From assembly GCA_945900695.1 (NCBI GenBank), contig CAMDJU010000060.1, positions 1 through 11,779 of the forward strand: a stretch of 11,779 nt of DNA, given 5' to 3'. The position numbers and the translations under genes were made by a program. This DNA comes from Bordetella parapertussis. Its GTDB lineage: Bacteria > Pseudomonadota > Gammaproteobacteria > Burkholderiales > Burkholderiaceae_C. Shown piece after piece: positions 1 through 7,954 of this stretch (its first letter is position 1; each line of letters begins with the position of its first letter). The notes under the pieces were generated by a model. That model searched no databases. It was not told where the DNA came from and saw nothing but the letters and a program-made list of their open reading frames with translations.

Positions 1-720
1 GCGGGCCCCCGCTACTCGCGCGAGACCGATGCGGGACAACGCGTCTTGCTGCCTTTGCTGCGCGCTTGGGGCTTGCGCTTGGACGCCCTGGTGCTGAGCC
101 ACTCGGACAGCGACCACATTGGTGGCGCACCAGCGGTCTTGCAAATGAACCCGAACACGCCTTGGTGGGGGTCCTTACCGCCATCGCACCCCTTGCACCA
201 ATGGCGCCCTGGCCAAGCCTGCCAAGCCGGTGTGGGCTGGGATTGGGATGGGGTGCGGTTTGAATTTCTGCACCCATTGGATGCCAGTCCCAGCCCACGC
301 GCCAAACCCAACACCCTGAGTTGTGTGCTCAGGGTGCAAGCCCAGGGCGGATCGGTGCTGCTCACCGGGGATATTGAGGCGGCGCAAGAAAAGGCCTTGA
401 TCGCCAGCGCACCGGTGGGCCCCGATGGTGCGTCGCGCCTGCGTGCGGATGTGCTGTTGGTGCCCCACCATGGGAGCAACACCTCATCGACGGCCGAGTT
501 TTTAGCGGCGGTGGCGCCGCGTTGGGCGTGGGTACAAGCGGGATACCGCAACCGATACGGCCACCCCACGGTGGCGGTGATGGCGCGCTACCAAGCGCAA
601 GGGACCCAGGTGCTGGAGAGTGTGCGCTGCGGTGCGGGCCGGTGGCGCTCGGCGCAAGCCGATCAAGTACATTGTGAGCGAATGGCCCATGCCCGCTATT
701 GGCACCACCAGGTGCCTTGA
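1..720 (+). CDS. comEC: ComEC/Rec2 DNA-uptake protein, C-terminal metallo-beta-lactamase domain (5' end outside window)
   Basis: The open frame runs in from the left edge and ends with TGA at 718-720, leaving 239 residues of the C-terminal part; internal TTG/ATG codons are not the real start. Visible motifs are the metallo-beta-lactamase signature HSDSDH at partial residues 34-39, a GD pair at 123-124, HHGSN at 156-160 and NRYGHP at 184-189, the order seen in the ComEC C-terminal domain. In the family, ComEC forms the inner-membrane channel that takes up single-stranded DNA during natural transformation, and this domain is thought to be the nuclease that degrades the non-transported strand. 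The metal-binding residues look intact, so the domain is probably active. The membrane 'competence' domain and N-terminal OB-fold must lie upstream. The stop codon directly abuts that of the convergent cphA gene. A stand-alone MBL hydrolase is the only alternative, and the HHGSN/NRYGHP spacing argues against it. Confidence 0.93.
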   Translation, partial: AGPRYSRETDAGQRVLLPLLRAWGLRLDALVLSHSDSDHIGGAPAVLQMNPNTPWWGSLPPSHPLHQWRPGQACQAGVGWDWDGVRFEFLHPLDASPSPRAKPNTLSCVLRVQAQGGSVLLTGDIEAAQEKALIASAPVGPDGASRLRADVLLVPHHGSNTSSTAEFLAAVAPRWAWVQAGYRNRYGHPTVAVMARYQAQGTQVLESVRCGAGRWRSAQADQVHCERMAHARYWHHQVP

Positions 721-3312
721 TCAGTGCTCGCTCAAGGCACTGCGGTTTTCTTCCACCCGCCGGGTGATATGGGCCAAGGCCTCTTCGATCTGGTCGATCA
801 AAATCAAACACAGGTCGCCGGGGGTGAGGCGGGCAATGGCGGCATCGATGGCGGTGAATTCGCCGCGTATCTCTTCGATGTGGCTGGTGCGCCGGGCGCC
901 GTCCAAGCCTTGGCGCAACAGGGCCAGAACCTCGCCATCGGCGCGGCCGCGTTGGCAGGCATCTTGGAACAACACCACGTCGTCAAAGGCTTCTCCAATG
1001 ATGCGGGTTTGTTGGCGGATGTCTTCGTCGCGCCGGTCGCCGGCACCGCTGATGACCACGCTGCGCCGGTTGGCGGGCAAATTGGTCACGGCCTGCACCA
1101 AGGCCTTGATGGCGTCTGGGTTGTGACCGTAGTCGGCGATCAGGGTGGCGCCTTTGTAGTCAAACACATTGAAGCGGCCAGGCACGGCCATGGCATCGCT
1201 CACAAAGGTGGATAAACCGCGCGCAATGGTGGCCCAGGGGATGGCGCTGGCCCATGCAGCGGCCACCGATGCCATGGCGTTTTCAATCTGAAAACCGATG
1301 GCGCCCGAACGGGTGAGCGGGATTTGCGACAAGGGAATGCGAATTTCGAATTTGCCTTCGGCTGCCACGAGTTGATCGTCCTCTACAAACAACACCCGCT
1401 TGCCCTGGGCTCGGTGGGTGGTCAAGGTGGGTTGGTGCGGGTCGAGCGCAAAAAACGTGACCTGACCGGGGCAGCTGCTGGCCATGGCTGCCACCATGGG
1501 GTCGGCCGCATTGAGCACGGCCATGCCGCTGGTGGCGACGTTTTGCACAATCATGCGCTTGAGCACCGCCAAGTCTTCGACCGTGGTGATGTAGTTCAGG
1601 CCCAAATGGTCGCCCATGCCGATATTGGTGACCACGGCCACGCTGCAGCGGTCAAAGGCCAAGCCTTCGCGCAGCATGCCGCCGCGGGCGGTTTCAAGCA
1701 CCGCTGCATCCACATGGGGGTGCATCAGCACATTGCGTGCACTGCGCGGGCCGCTGCAGTCGCCGCTGTCAATTTGGCGCGCTTGCACATACACGCCATC
1801 CGTGTTGGTCATGCCCACACGCAAGCCATGGGTGCGCAACAGGTGCGCGGTGAGCCGCACGGTGGTGGTTTTACCGTTGGTGCCCGTGACAGCAATCACC
1901 GGGATGCGGCCATCGTCACCCGGGGCATAGAGCATGGACATGATGGCTTTGCCCACATCGCGGCCTTTGCCATAGGAGGGCTGCAAGTGCATGCGCAGGC
2001 CAGGGGCGGCGTTGACTTCAACCACGCCACCGCACTGGGCTTCCAAGGGGCGCAATACCGATTCACAAACGATGTCCACGCCACACACATCCAGCCCCAC
2101 CATTTGGGCGGCCGCAATGGCGCGGGCTGCCACCTCGGGGTGCACGTCGTCGGTCACATCGGTGGCGGTGCCGCCAGTGGAGAGGTTGGCGTTGTTGCGC
2201 AAAATCACACGCGCCCCTTTGCCGGGCACCGATTGGGCATCCAAGCCTTGTTCTTTGAGTCGGGCCAGCGCCACGTCATCAAAGCGAATTTTGGTCAGCG
2301 AGGTGGAGTGGCCCTCGCCACGGCGTGGATCGGCATTCACCCGCTCGACCAATTGGCTCACCGTGTGTCGGCCATCGCCAATCACCAACGGGGGCTCGCG
2401 GCGTGCAGCAGCCACCAATTTGTCACCCACCACCAGAAAACGGTAATCGCTGCCTGGCAAAAAGCGCTCGACCATCACTTCGTCGCGAAACTTGGCGGCA
2501 TTGTGGAAGGCGGCTTCTATTTCTTCGCGGGTGCTGATGTTGACCGTGACGCCCTTGCCTTGATTGCCGTCGCGCGGTTTGACCACCACGGGTGTGCCAA
2601 TGGCTTGTGCGGCGACCCAGGCATCGTTGGCGTCCAACACGGGGCGGCCCTGTGGCACCGGCACGCCAGCGGCATGCAACAGCTTTTTGGTCAGGTCTTT
2701 GTCTTGCGCAATGGCTTCGGCGATGGCGCTGCTCGAATCGGTCTCCGCGGCTTGGATGCGGCGTTGTTTGCTGCCCCAGCCAAATTGAACCATGCTGCCT
2801 TCGGTGAGGCGGCGATAAGGGATGCCTCGCACCAATGCGGCGTCCACGATGGAGCTGGTGGATGGGCCCAATCGGATGTCTTCGTCCAATGCGCTCAGTT
2901 GGGACAGGGCTGCATCCATGTCGAACGCGGTGTTGTCCCACGCGGCTTGGCACAGTGCCTGCGCCAACTCCAGGGCCAAGCGGCCCACGTCTTCTTCGGT
3001 GTACTCGACCACCACTTGATACATGCCCGCTTCGGGGGTCAGGGTGGTGCGGCTGAATGTCACCGGGCAGCCGGCTGCAATTTGCATGTGCAAGGTGGCG
3101 TCTTCTATGGCGTGGGCCATGCTCAAAACGGCGCCTTGTTGGGTTGTGCGCAACTGGCCCAAGCCTGGGAAAAGATGGCGCAAGCGCTGCTCAAAATCGG
3201 GCACTTTGGACAGGTCGCACTCTTGGCCCTGGCACTGGACCATGGCTTCGATGGCGGTGTGGCGAGTCCACAGGTTGGGGCCGCGCAGGGCGCGGATGCG
3301 TGAGATGTCCAT
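721..3312 (-). CDS. cphA: Cyanophycin synthetase, full-length (ATP-grasp plus Mur-ligase-like)
   Basis: The predicted 863-residue protein has the normal length for CphA. This enzyme builds cyanophycin in the cytoplasm by adding Asp to the backbone and then Arg to each beta-carboxyl, using one ATP per step. The N-terminal domain (about 1-150) starts with the family signature RALRGPNLW at 7-15. The ATP-grasp module (about 150-465) shows VVVKPRDGNQGKG at 242-254 and VEVNAAPG at 431-438. The Mur-ligase-like module (about 470-863) has an intact P-loop, GTNGKTTT at 477-484, ETARGG at 540-545 and DYGHNP at 727-732. The N-terminal metal motif seen in CphA1 proteins as HxxEH reads HAIED at 67-71, so its second His is missing. 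ATG at 3310-3312 shares one base with the upstream cphA' stop, and an AAGGA box lies 10 bases before it at 3323-3327, which indicates translational coupling. The TGA at 721-723 abuts the comEC stop. Confidence 0.95.
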   Translation of the reverse strand: MDISRIRALRGPNLWTRHTAIEAMVQCQGQECDLSKVPDFEQRLRHLFPGLGQLRTTQQGAVLSMAHAIEDATLHMQIAAGCPVTFSRTTLTPEAGMYQVVVEYTEEDVGRLALELAQALCQAAWDNTAFDMDAALSQLSALDEDIRLGPSTSSIVDAALVRGIPYRRLTEGSMVQFGWGSKQRRIQAAETDSSSAIAEAIAQDKDLTKKLLHAAGVPVPQGRPVLDANDAWVAAQAIGTPVVVKPRDGNQGKGVTVNISTREEIEAAFHNAAKFRDEVMVERFLPGSDYRFLVVGDKLVAAARREPPLVIGDGRHTVSQLVERVNADPRRGEGHSTSLTKIRFDDVALARLKEQGLDAQSVPGKGARVILRNNANLSTGGTATDVTDDVHPEVAARAIAAAQMVGLDVCGVDIVCESVLRPLEAQCGGVVEVNAAPGLRMHLQPSYGKGRDVGKAIMSMLYAPGDDGRIPVIAVTGTNGKTTTVRLTAHLLRTHGLRVGMTNTDGVYVQARQIDSGDCSGPRSARNVLMHPHVDAAVLETARGGMLREGLAFDRCSVAVVTNIGMGDHLGLNYITTVEDLAVLKRMIVQNVATSGMAVLNAADPMVAAMASSCPGQVTFFALDPHQPTLTTHRAQGKRVLFVEDDQLVAAEGKFEIRIPLSQIPLTRSGAIGFQIENAMASVAAAWASAIPWATIARGLSTFVSDAMAVPGRFNVFDYKGATLIADYGHNPDAIKALVQAVTNLPANRRSVVISGAGDRRDEDIRQQTRIIGEAFDDVVLFQDACQRGRADGEVLALLRQGLDGARRTSHIEEIRGEFTAIDAAIARLTPGDLCLILIDQIEEALAHITRRVEENRSALSEH

Positions 3313-3327
3313 CAGGCTTTCATCCTT
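3310..3327 (-). promoter_or_regulatory. Translational coupling site cphA'/cphA (TGATG overlap with AAGGA box)
   Basis: On the minus strand the cphA' stop TGA (3312-3314) and the cphA start ATG (3310-3312) share one base, giving TGATG. An AAGGA ribosome-binding sequence sits inside the last codons of cphA' at 3323-3327, with 10 bases between it and the ATG. This fixes the cphA start and suggests that the same ribosomes translate both proteins in a roughly fixed ratio, as expected for proteins that act together. Confidence 0.75.
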
Positions 3328-5516
3328 GCTTTTTCTTGGGATTCGGATTCGGTTTTTTGGCGGAAATTTTTCAAGCCTGCCCGCATCAAAGTGGGTGTGA
3401 CCCCCAGGGACCAGGCGCAGGCCACAGCTGCCAGCAGGTGGGAGACCGACATGTCTTCGTGCTTGAGCAAGCGCGCCACAGGGGCGAGGTCGAGGTGCAA
3501 CAAAGTGGTTTCTTGGTCACCACGCGCCAAGGTCACGTGGCCTTGGCGACAAAAAACAGAGCGGCGCCCTTGGCGGCGGTGTGCGCCCAAAATGGCGCTG
3601 TCGGGGTTGAGCCCATACATCATCACTTCGCCATCGCACAGGTCTTCGAGTTCGGCCACCGCGCTGACATCGGCATTGAGCACGGCCACGCCCTCGCGCA
3701 GCACCACGTCCACTTGGGTGCGCACCACTTGGCGCATATTATCCGCACTGGTCACATCCAGGTCCTGCAAACCTTCGAAGGCCGGCATGTCGGCCACCAA
3801 GCCCACATGGCAACGGTCGTAGGGCAGGCCTTCCAGCAAAATTTCGCGCGGTGAGGTTTCAAACACCGCCGCATCGATGTTGCGGTTGATCAACAGCCGC
3901 TCGCCCATCTCAAAGCCGCGTGCATCTTGGGTGTCCACATGGCGCTGGTCCATGAACACACCCAAGCTGCACGCCATACCGATCCGACTGCCCGACAAGT
4001 GCAGCAGCCAAGCCACCAATTGGGCCAGGCTGGCGGTGTGGCGGTAGCCCACGATTCCAACGATGGGGATGCGGCCATTGTCTTTGGGTGGGAATAAGTG
4101 ATTGGCAATGGCTTGCCCGACCGGTCGGGCTTGACCACTGGCGGGCTTCAAGTGCATGAGCAAGCTGGGGCCGGCGTTGACCTCGACCACCGCAGCCCCT
4201 TGCTCATGCAAAGGGCGTGAAATGTCTTGCGCCACCAAGTCAATGCCGGCGATGTCCAGGCCAATCACACGGGCTGCCAGGGTGGCCAGTTCGGCCACTT
4301 CAGGGTGGACCAAGTCGGTCACATCGTTGCTCATGTTGCCGTTGCGCTGAACGATAACGCGACGACCCAGGGCAGGAATGCTGTCGGCGCTGAGGCCTTG
4401 GCGTTGGAGTTCGAGCACCGCATGGGGTTGTTCATCCAATCGGATGGTGTCGAGCGGAAAGTGCTCTTCTTCGCCACGGCGGGGGTCGGTGTTGAGTTGC
4501 TGCTCAATGAGCAGTGCCACCGTTGTCACGCCGTCGCCGGTGATGCAAGCCAGCTCACCGCGCGCAGCGGCCACCACTTGGTCGCCGACCACCAACAAAC
4601 GGTGCTCTTCACCGCGCACAAAGCGCTCAACCATGACTTGGCTGCCTTCCGCATCGGCCACCCGCCAAGCGGCTTCGATCTCGTTTTGGCTGTTGAGGTC
4701 CAGAGCGACGCCGCGCCCATGGTTGCCGTCGCTGGGCTTGATGACCACTGGCAAGCCCATGTCTTGGGCCATCGCCCAAGCATGCTCAGGGCTGTCAACA
4801 ATGCGGCCTTCTGGGATGGGTACGCCGCACTGGGCCAGCAGCCGCTTGGTCAGGTCTTTGTCCCGCGAGATGCTTTCGGCCACAGCGCTGGTGCGGTCGG
4901 TCTCAGCGGTCCAAATGCGGCGTTGGCGCGAGCCGTGCCCCAGCTGCACCAGGTTGCCCTCGGTCAGGCGGATGGAAGGGATGCCCCGCTGGGCAGCAGC
5001 GTCCACAATGCTGGCCGTGCTTGGGCCCAAGCACAGCCGATCGGCCACGGCCTTGAGGCGATTGACGGTGGCTGTCAGATCAAAGGGGGTGTCGTTGATG
5101 GCGGCCATCACCAAATCCCGTGCGGCCAACAAACTGCCTAGGGCCACGTCATATTGGCGGGCGCGCACCACCACTTTGTAAATGCCGCGCTGGTGGGTTT
5201 CGCGGGCTTTGCCAAAGCCAACCTCCAGGCCTGCCATGGTTTGCAGCTCAATGGCCACGTGTTCCATGATGTGTGCCGCCCAAGTGCCGCTGAGCAGGCG
5301 TTGGAAAAACCCGCCGCGCACACCGACGCTGCAACGGTGCTCGATCATGCCGGGCAACCAAGCTTGCAAACGTTGGTTGAAGCCGGGCAAGGTGTTGGAC
5401 GGGTGGTCTTCCAATGCACCGATGTCGACCCAAACTTCAACTGCCGCACGGTAGGTCCACACATTGGGGCCGCGCAGGTGGCGAGTGCTCAGGATTTGGA
5501 TGTCTGGAAACGGCAT
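3312..5516 (-). CDS. cphA: Shortened cyanophycin synthetase paralogue with degenerate Mur-ligase module (CphA')
   Basis: The 734-residue protein is a paralogue of the adjacent CphA, colinear with it for nearly its whole length. The N-terminal domain carries TRHLRGPNVW at 11-20 and an intact HIMEH metal-type motif at 82-86. The ATP-grasp module is conserved, with VVIKPSDGNHGRG at 257-269 and VEVNAGPS at 444-451, so Asp-type ligation is plausible. The Mur-like module is broken: the position of GTNGKTT reads GYRHTAS at 490-496, with no P-loop lysine, and the protein stops about 150 residues early, removing the last Mur subdomain. It therefore should not add arginine itself. A comparable loss occurs in cyanobacterial CphA2, which polymerises beta-Asp-Arg dipeptides. 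I chose ATG at 5514-5516 because it precedes the conserved LRGPN region; the longer frame opens only with TTG near 5615. No strong ribosome site is visible. It is the first gene of the cphA'-cphA operon. The exact function is inferred. Confidence 0.9.
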   Translation of the reverse strand: MPFPDIQILSTRHLRGPNVWTYRAAVEVWVDIGALEDHPSNTLPGFNQRLQAWLPGMIEHRCSVGVRGGFFQRLLSGTWAAHIMEHVAIELQTMAGLEVGFGKARETHQRGIYKVVVRARQYDVALGSLLAARDLVMAAINDTPFDLTATVNRLKAVADRLCLGPSTASIVDAAAQRGIPSIRLTEGNLVQLGHGSRQRRIWTAETDRTSAVAESISRDKDLTKRLLAQCGVPIPEGRIVDSPEHAWAMAQDMGLPVVIKPSDGNHGRGVALDLNSQNEIEAAWRVADAEGSQVMVERFVRGEEHRLLVVGDQVVAAARGELACITGDGVTTVALLIEQQLNTDPRRGEEEHFPLDTIRLDEQPHAVLELQRQGLSADSIPALGRRVIVQRNGNMSNDVTDLVHPEVAELATLAARVIGLDIAGIDLVAQDISRPLHEQGAAVVEVNAGPSLLMHLKPASGQARPVGQAIANHLFPPKDNGRIPIVGIVGYRHTASLAQLVAWLLHLSGSRIGMACSLGVFMDQRHVDTQDARGFEMGERLLINRNIDAAVFETSPREILLEGLPYDRCHVGLVADMPAFEGLQDLDVTSADNMRQVVRTQVDVVLREGVAVLNADVSAVAELEDLCDGEVMMYGLNPDSAILGAHRRQGRRSVFCRQGHVTLARGDQETTLLHLDLAPVARLLKHEDMSVSHLLAAVACAWSLGVTPTLMRAGLKNFRQKTESESQEKARMKA

Positions 5517-5674
5517 GAGTACTTTGCTATCAATGGGCAGAGGTGTGGACCAGACAAGGTTTGAAGCGGGTGGGCCGTTAGAATGAAGACCGTTGCAATG
5601 GGCTTGAAAAGCCAATTGTCTTTTTAGCGCTGAAGGGCAATGCCTTGGTTGTCATTGCGGTTGATTTATGAATC
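5517..5674. promoter_or_regulatory. Divergent intergenic region between cphA' and the ABC transporter gene
   Basis: This 158-base stretch separates two outward-facing operons, so it must hold the promoter for at least cphA'-cphA and probably one for the exporter pair. It is more AT-rich than the flanking genes. I found no convincing -35/-10 pair on either strand. Short repeated words are present: CAATGGGC at 5531-5538 and again at 5596-5603, and GCAATG at 5595-5600 and 5637-5642, with its inverted copy CATTGC at 5653-5658. The last two form a 6-base inverted repeat with a 10-base spacer just before the transporter start. They could be operator half-sites, but that is a guess. The region is consistent with co-regulation of both operons from one control point. 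Confidence 0.5.
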
Positions 5675-7954
5675 ATGAAGTCCTCTTTTGAGCCCTTGAC
5701 TGCTTCAGCGGTAGATCTTTTGTCAGATCCGGCGAGTGGGCAGTTGACAGAGCATGGTGTTGAAAACGCATGGGCCCGCCTGGAAGTTGACTTAAATGTG
5801 CAATTGTTTTTCCAGCGCCAAACCCTGGTCTTGTCTCTTGAGGGCCTGAGCCTTTTTGAGGCCGGGGTGCCCTCCCAAACGCGTCTGGCGCATTGGCCGC
5901 TCAAAGCTGGGCTGCGCTTACAGCACAGCGACCACTCGGGAGCGGGCAGTTTGGAGTTGTTTGACACCCAAGGCCGGCTGGCGCAGTGGCGCTTTACTTT
6001 GGCCAAAAACCCTGATGCTTTGCGCTTACTGGCTTTGTTTGACCAGGCCATGGCCCCATTTCAGGCCCCTGGCAAACCCTTGCCCGACCCGTCCACCCCC
6101 GAAGAGGCCGACACGCCACCAGCCGAGGATGAGGTTGATGAGGCCGACACCCCGCCATCGACCTTGGGTCTGTTGCGCTTGTGGCGCTTTGCCAAGCCCT
6201 ACCAAGGGCATTTGTTGCTGGGTTTTTTGCTCACATTGGCCGCGACGGGGGCCAGCATGGTGCCGCCTTATCTCACCATGCCCTTGATGGACGAGGTCTT
6301 GGTGCCGTTTCAAAACGGCAAGGAGATTGAGCCCGGCATCGTGCCTTTGTACATGGCTGGCTTGTTGGCAGCGGCCTTGCTGGCCTGGGCCTTGGGCTGG
6401 GCTAAAAATTACGTGTTGGGGTTGGTGTCAGAGCGCATTGGGGCCGATTTGCGCACCACGGCCTATGAGCATTTGATGAAGCTGTCGCTGGAATATTTTG
6501 GCGGCCGACGCACAGGCGATTTGCTCAACCGGGTGGGCAGTGAAACCGACAACCTGTGTTTGTTTTTATCGGTGCATTTGCTGGAATTTGCCACCGACGT
6601 GCTGATGATCGTGATGACTGCGGTCATCTTGTTCTCGATCGATCCGATGCTGGCATGGGTCACCTTGGTGCCCTTGCCCTTCATCGTTTGGTTGATCCAT
6701 GTGGTGCGCGACAAATTGCGCACGGGGTTTGAAAAAGTCGGCCGCGTGTGGTCAGAGTTGACCAATGTGCTGGCCGACACCATCCCCGGTATTCGGGTCG
6801 TCAAAGCCTTCGCCCAAGAGCAACGAGAGGCCGATCGTTTTCGCGAAGCCAATCGGCAAAACTTGTTGGTCAATGACCGCATCAATTTTGTCTGGGCCTT
6901 GTTTTCTCCCACCGTGACCTTGCTCACCGAGATCGGTTTGCTGGTGGTCTGGGCCTTTGGCATTTACCTGGTGTCCCAACACCAGGTCACGCTGGGAGTG
7001 CTGACTGCATTTTTGGCCTACATCGGGCGCTTTTACACGCGGCTGGATTCGATGAGCCGCATCGTGGCCCATGTGCAGCGGGCGGCTGCCGGGGCCAAAC
7101 GAATTTTTGAAATTCTTGACCATGTCTCCAGCGTGCCTGAGGCGGCCAACCCCAAGCCCATGCCTGTGGTCAAGGGACAAATTGACATCGAAAACATCAA
7201 TTTTCGCTATGGCAATCGCGCTGTGGTGCGGGGCTTGAGCCTGAACATCGCCCCGGGTGAAATGATCGGTTTGGTCGGGCAAAGCGGCTCGGGAAAAACC
7301 ACCTTGGTCAATTTGTTGTGCCGTTTTTATGACGTCAGCGATGGCGCCATCCGCATCGATGGTGTGGACATCCGCGAGTTGCGCTTGAACGATTACCGCC
7401 GCCACATTGGCCTGGTTTTACAAGAACCATTTTTATTTTTTGGCACCATTGCTGACAACATTGCTTATGGCCTGCCGCAAGCCAGCCGCGAAGACATTGT
7501 GGCCGCCGCACGCGCCGCGCACGCGCATGAATTCATCATGCGATTGCCCCAAGCTTACGACTCATTGGTGGGCGAGCGTGGCCAAGGTTTGTCCGGGGGT
7601 GAGCGTCAGCGCATATCGATTGCCCGTGCCTTGTTGATCGACCCGCGCATTTTGATTTTGGACGAGGCCACCTCGTCGGTTGACAGTGAGACAGAGCAAG
7701 AAATTCAGCGTGCCTTGGACAACCTGGTGCGTGGGCGCACCACGATTGCCATTGCCCATCGCTTGTCCACTTTGCAGCAGGCCGACCGCTTGGTGGTGCT
7801 CGAGCGGGGGCGCTTGGTCGAGCAGGGCTCGCACGCCGACTTGATGCAACGCGAAGGTGCCTATTACCGCTTGTACGAGGCCCAGGCGCGCCAGCACGAA
7901 GCCGATCGGGTGGCCATGGCGGCCTCCTTGGCGGCCCCCCAGGAGATGCGATGA
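5675..7954 (+). CDS. Cyanophycin metabolism-associated ABC transporter, fused permease-ATPase with N-terminal extension
   Basis: The 759-residue protein is a type IV (MsbA/LmrA-like) half-exporter that should dimerise in the inner membrane. Residues 1-135 form a soluble extension not found in ordinary MsbA-like proteins. An acidic, proline-rich linker (136-163) follows, in which EADTPP occurs twice, 12 residues apart. The membrane domain (about 175-460) has hydrophobic segments near 180-201, 224-248, 300-322, 325-343, 407-430 and 436-455. The ATPase domain has Walker A GQSGSGKTT at 535-543, Q-loop Gln583, signature LSGGERQR at 639-646, Walker B ILILDEATS at 659-667 and H-loop His695, all intact, so it should hydrolyse ATP. 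The gene diverges from cphA'-cphA and overlaps the DUF1854 gene by four bases. Proteins of this type recur beside Burkholderiales cyanophycin genes, but the substrate is unknown; lipid or peptide export are both possible. ATG 5675 lacks a clear ribosome site, so the exact start is less certain. Confidence 0.9.
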   Translation: MKSSFEPLTASAVDLLSDPASGQLTEHGVENAWARLEVDLNVQLFFQRQTLVLSLEGLSLFEAGVPSQTRLAHWPLKAGLRLQHSDHSGAGSLELFDTQGRLAQWRFTLAKNPDALRLLALFDQAMAPFQAPGKPLPDPSTPEEADTPPAEDEVDEADTPPSTLGLLRLWRFAKPYQGHLLLGFLLTLAATGASMVPPYLTMPLMDEVLVPFQNGKEIEPGIVPLYMAGLLAAALLAWALGWAKNYVLGLVSERIGADLRTTAYEHLMKLSLEYFGGRRTGDLLNRVGSETDNLCLFLSVHLLEFATDVLMIVMTAVILFSIDPMLAWVTLVPLPFIVWLIHVVRDKLRTGFEKVGRVWSELTNVLADTIPGIRVVKAFAQEQREADRFREANRQNLLVNDRINFVWALFSPTVTLLTEIGLLVVWAFGIYLVSQHQVTLGVLTAFLAYIGRFYTRLDSMSRIVAHVQRAAAGAKRIFEILDHVSSVPEAANPKPMPVVKGQIDIENINFRYGNRAVVRGLSLNIAPGEMIGLVGQSGSGKTTLVNLLCRFYDVSDGAIRIDGVDIRELRLNDYRRHIGLVLQEPFLFFGTIADNIAYGLPQASREDIVAAARAAHAHEFIMRLPQAYDSLVGERGQGLSGGERQRISIARALLIDPRILILDEATSSVDSETEQEIQRALDNLVRGRTTIAIAHRLSTLQQADRLVVLERGRLVEQGSHADLMQREGAYYRLYEAQARQHEADRVAMAASLAAPQEMR
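7941..7954 (+). promoter_or_regulatory. Ribosome site and ATGA overlap coupling the ABC transporter to the DUF1854 gene
   Basis: AGGAG at 7941-7945 lies five bases before ATG at 7951-7953. That ATG overlaps the transporter stop TGA at 7952-7954, giving ATGA. The good spacing fixes the DUF1854 start and shows that the two genes form a translationally coupled operon. Confidence 0.8.

Noticed and set aside
1324..3303. Very long open frame (about 659 codons) on the plus strand, opposite cphA
   Set aside because: It is aligned codon-on-codon with the cphA frame, so it stays open simply because cphA avoids TTA, CTA and TCA codons. The His/Gly/Ala-rich translation matches no family I recognise, while the cphA frame has clear motifs throughout.
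3312..5516. CphA' as a decaying pseudogene
   Set aside because: The frame is intact for 734 codons, the ATP-grasp motifs and HxxEH motif are preserved, and it is translationally coupled to cphA. The Mur-site changes look like a conserved subfamily state and not random decay.
5517..5615. Longer N-terminus for CphA' starting at a TTG near 5615
   Set aside because: The extra 33 residues have no resemblance to the family, the only start there is TTG, and the ATG at 5514-5516 stands right before the conserved LRGPN region.
5601..5625. Small hairpin GGCTT/AAGCC followed by a T-rich run in the divergent region, terminator-like on the plus strand
   Set aside because: The stem is only 5 bases and no plus-strand gene ends upstream of it, so a terminator has nothing to end; it may be chance or part of a leader.
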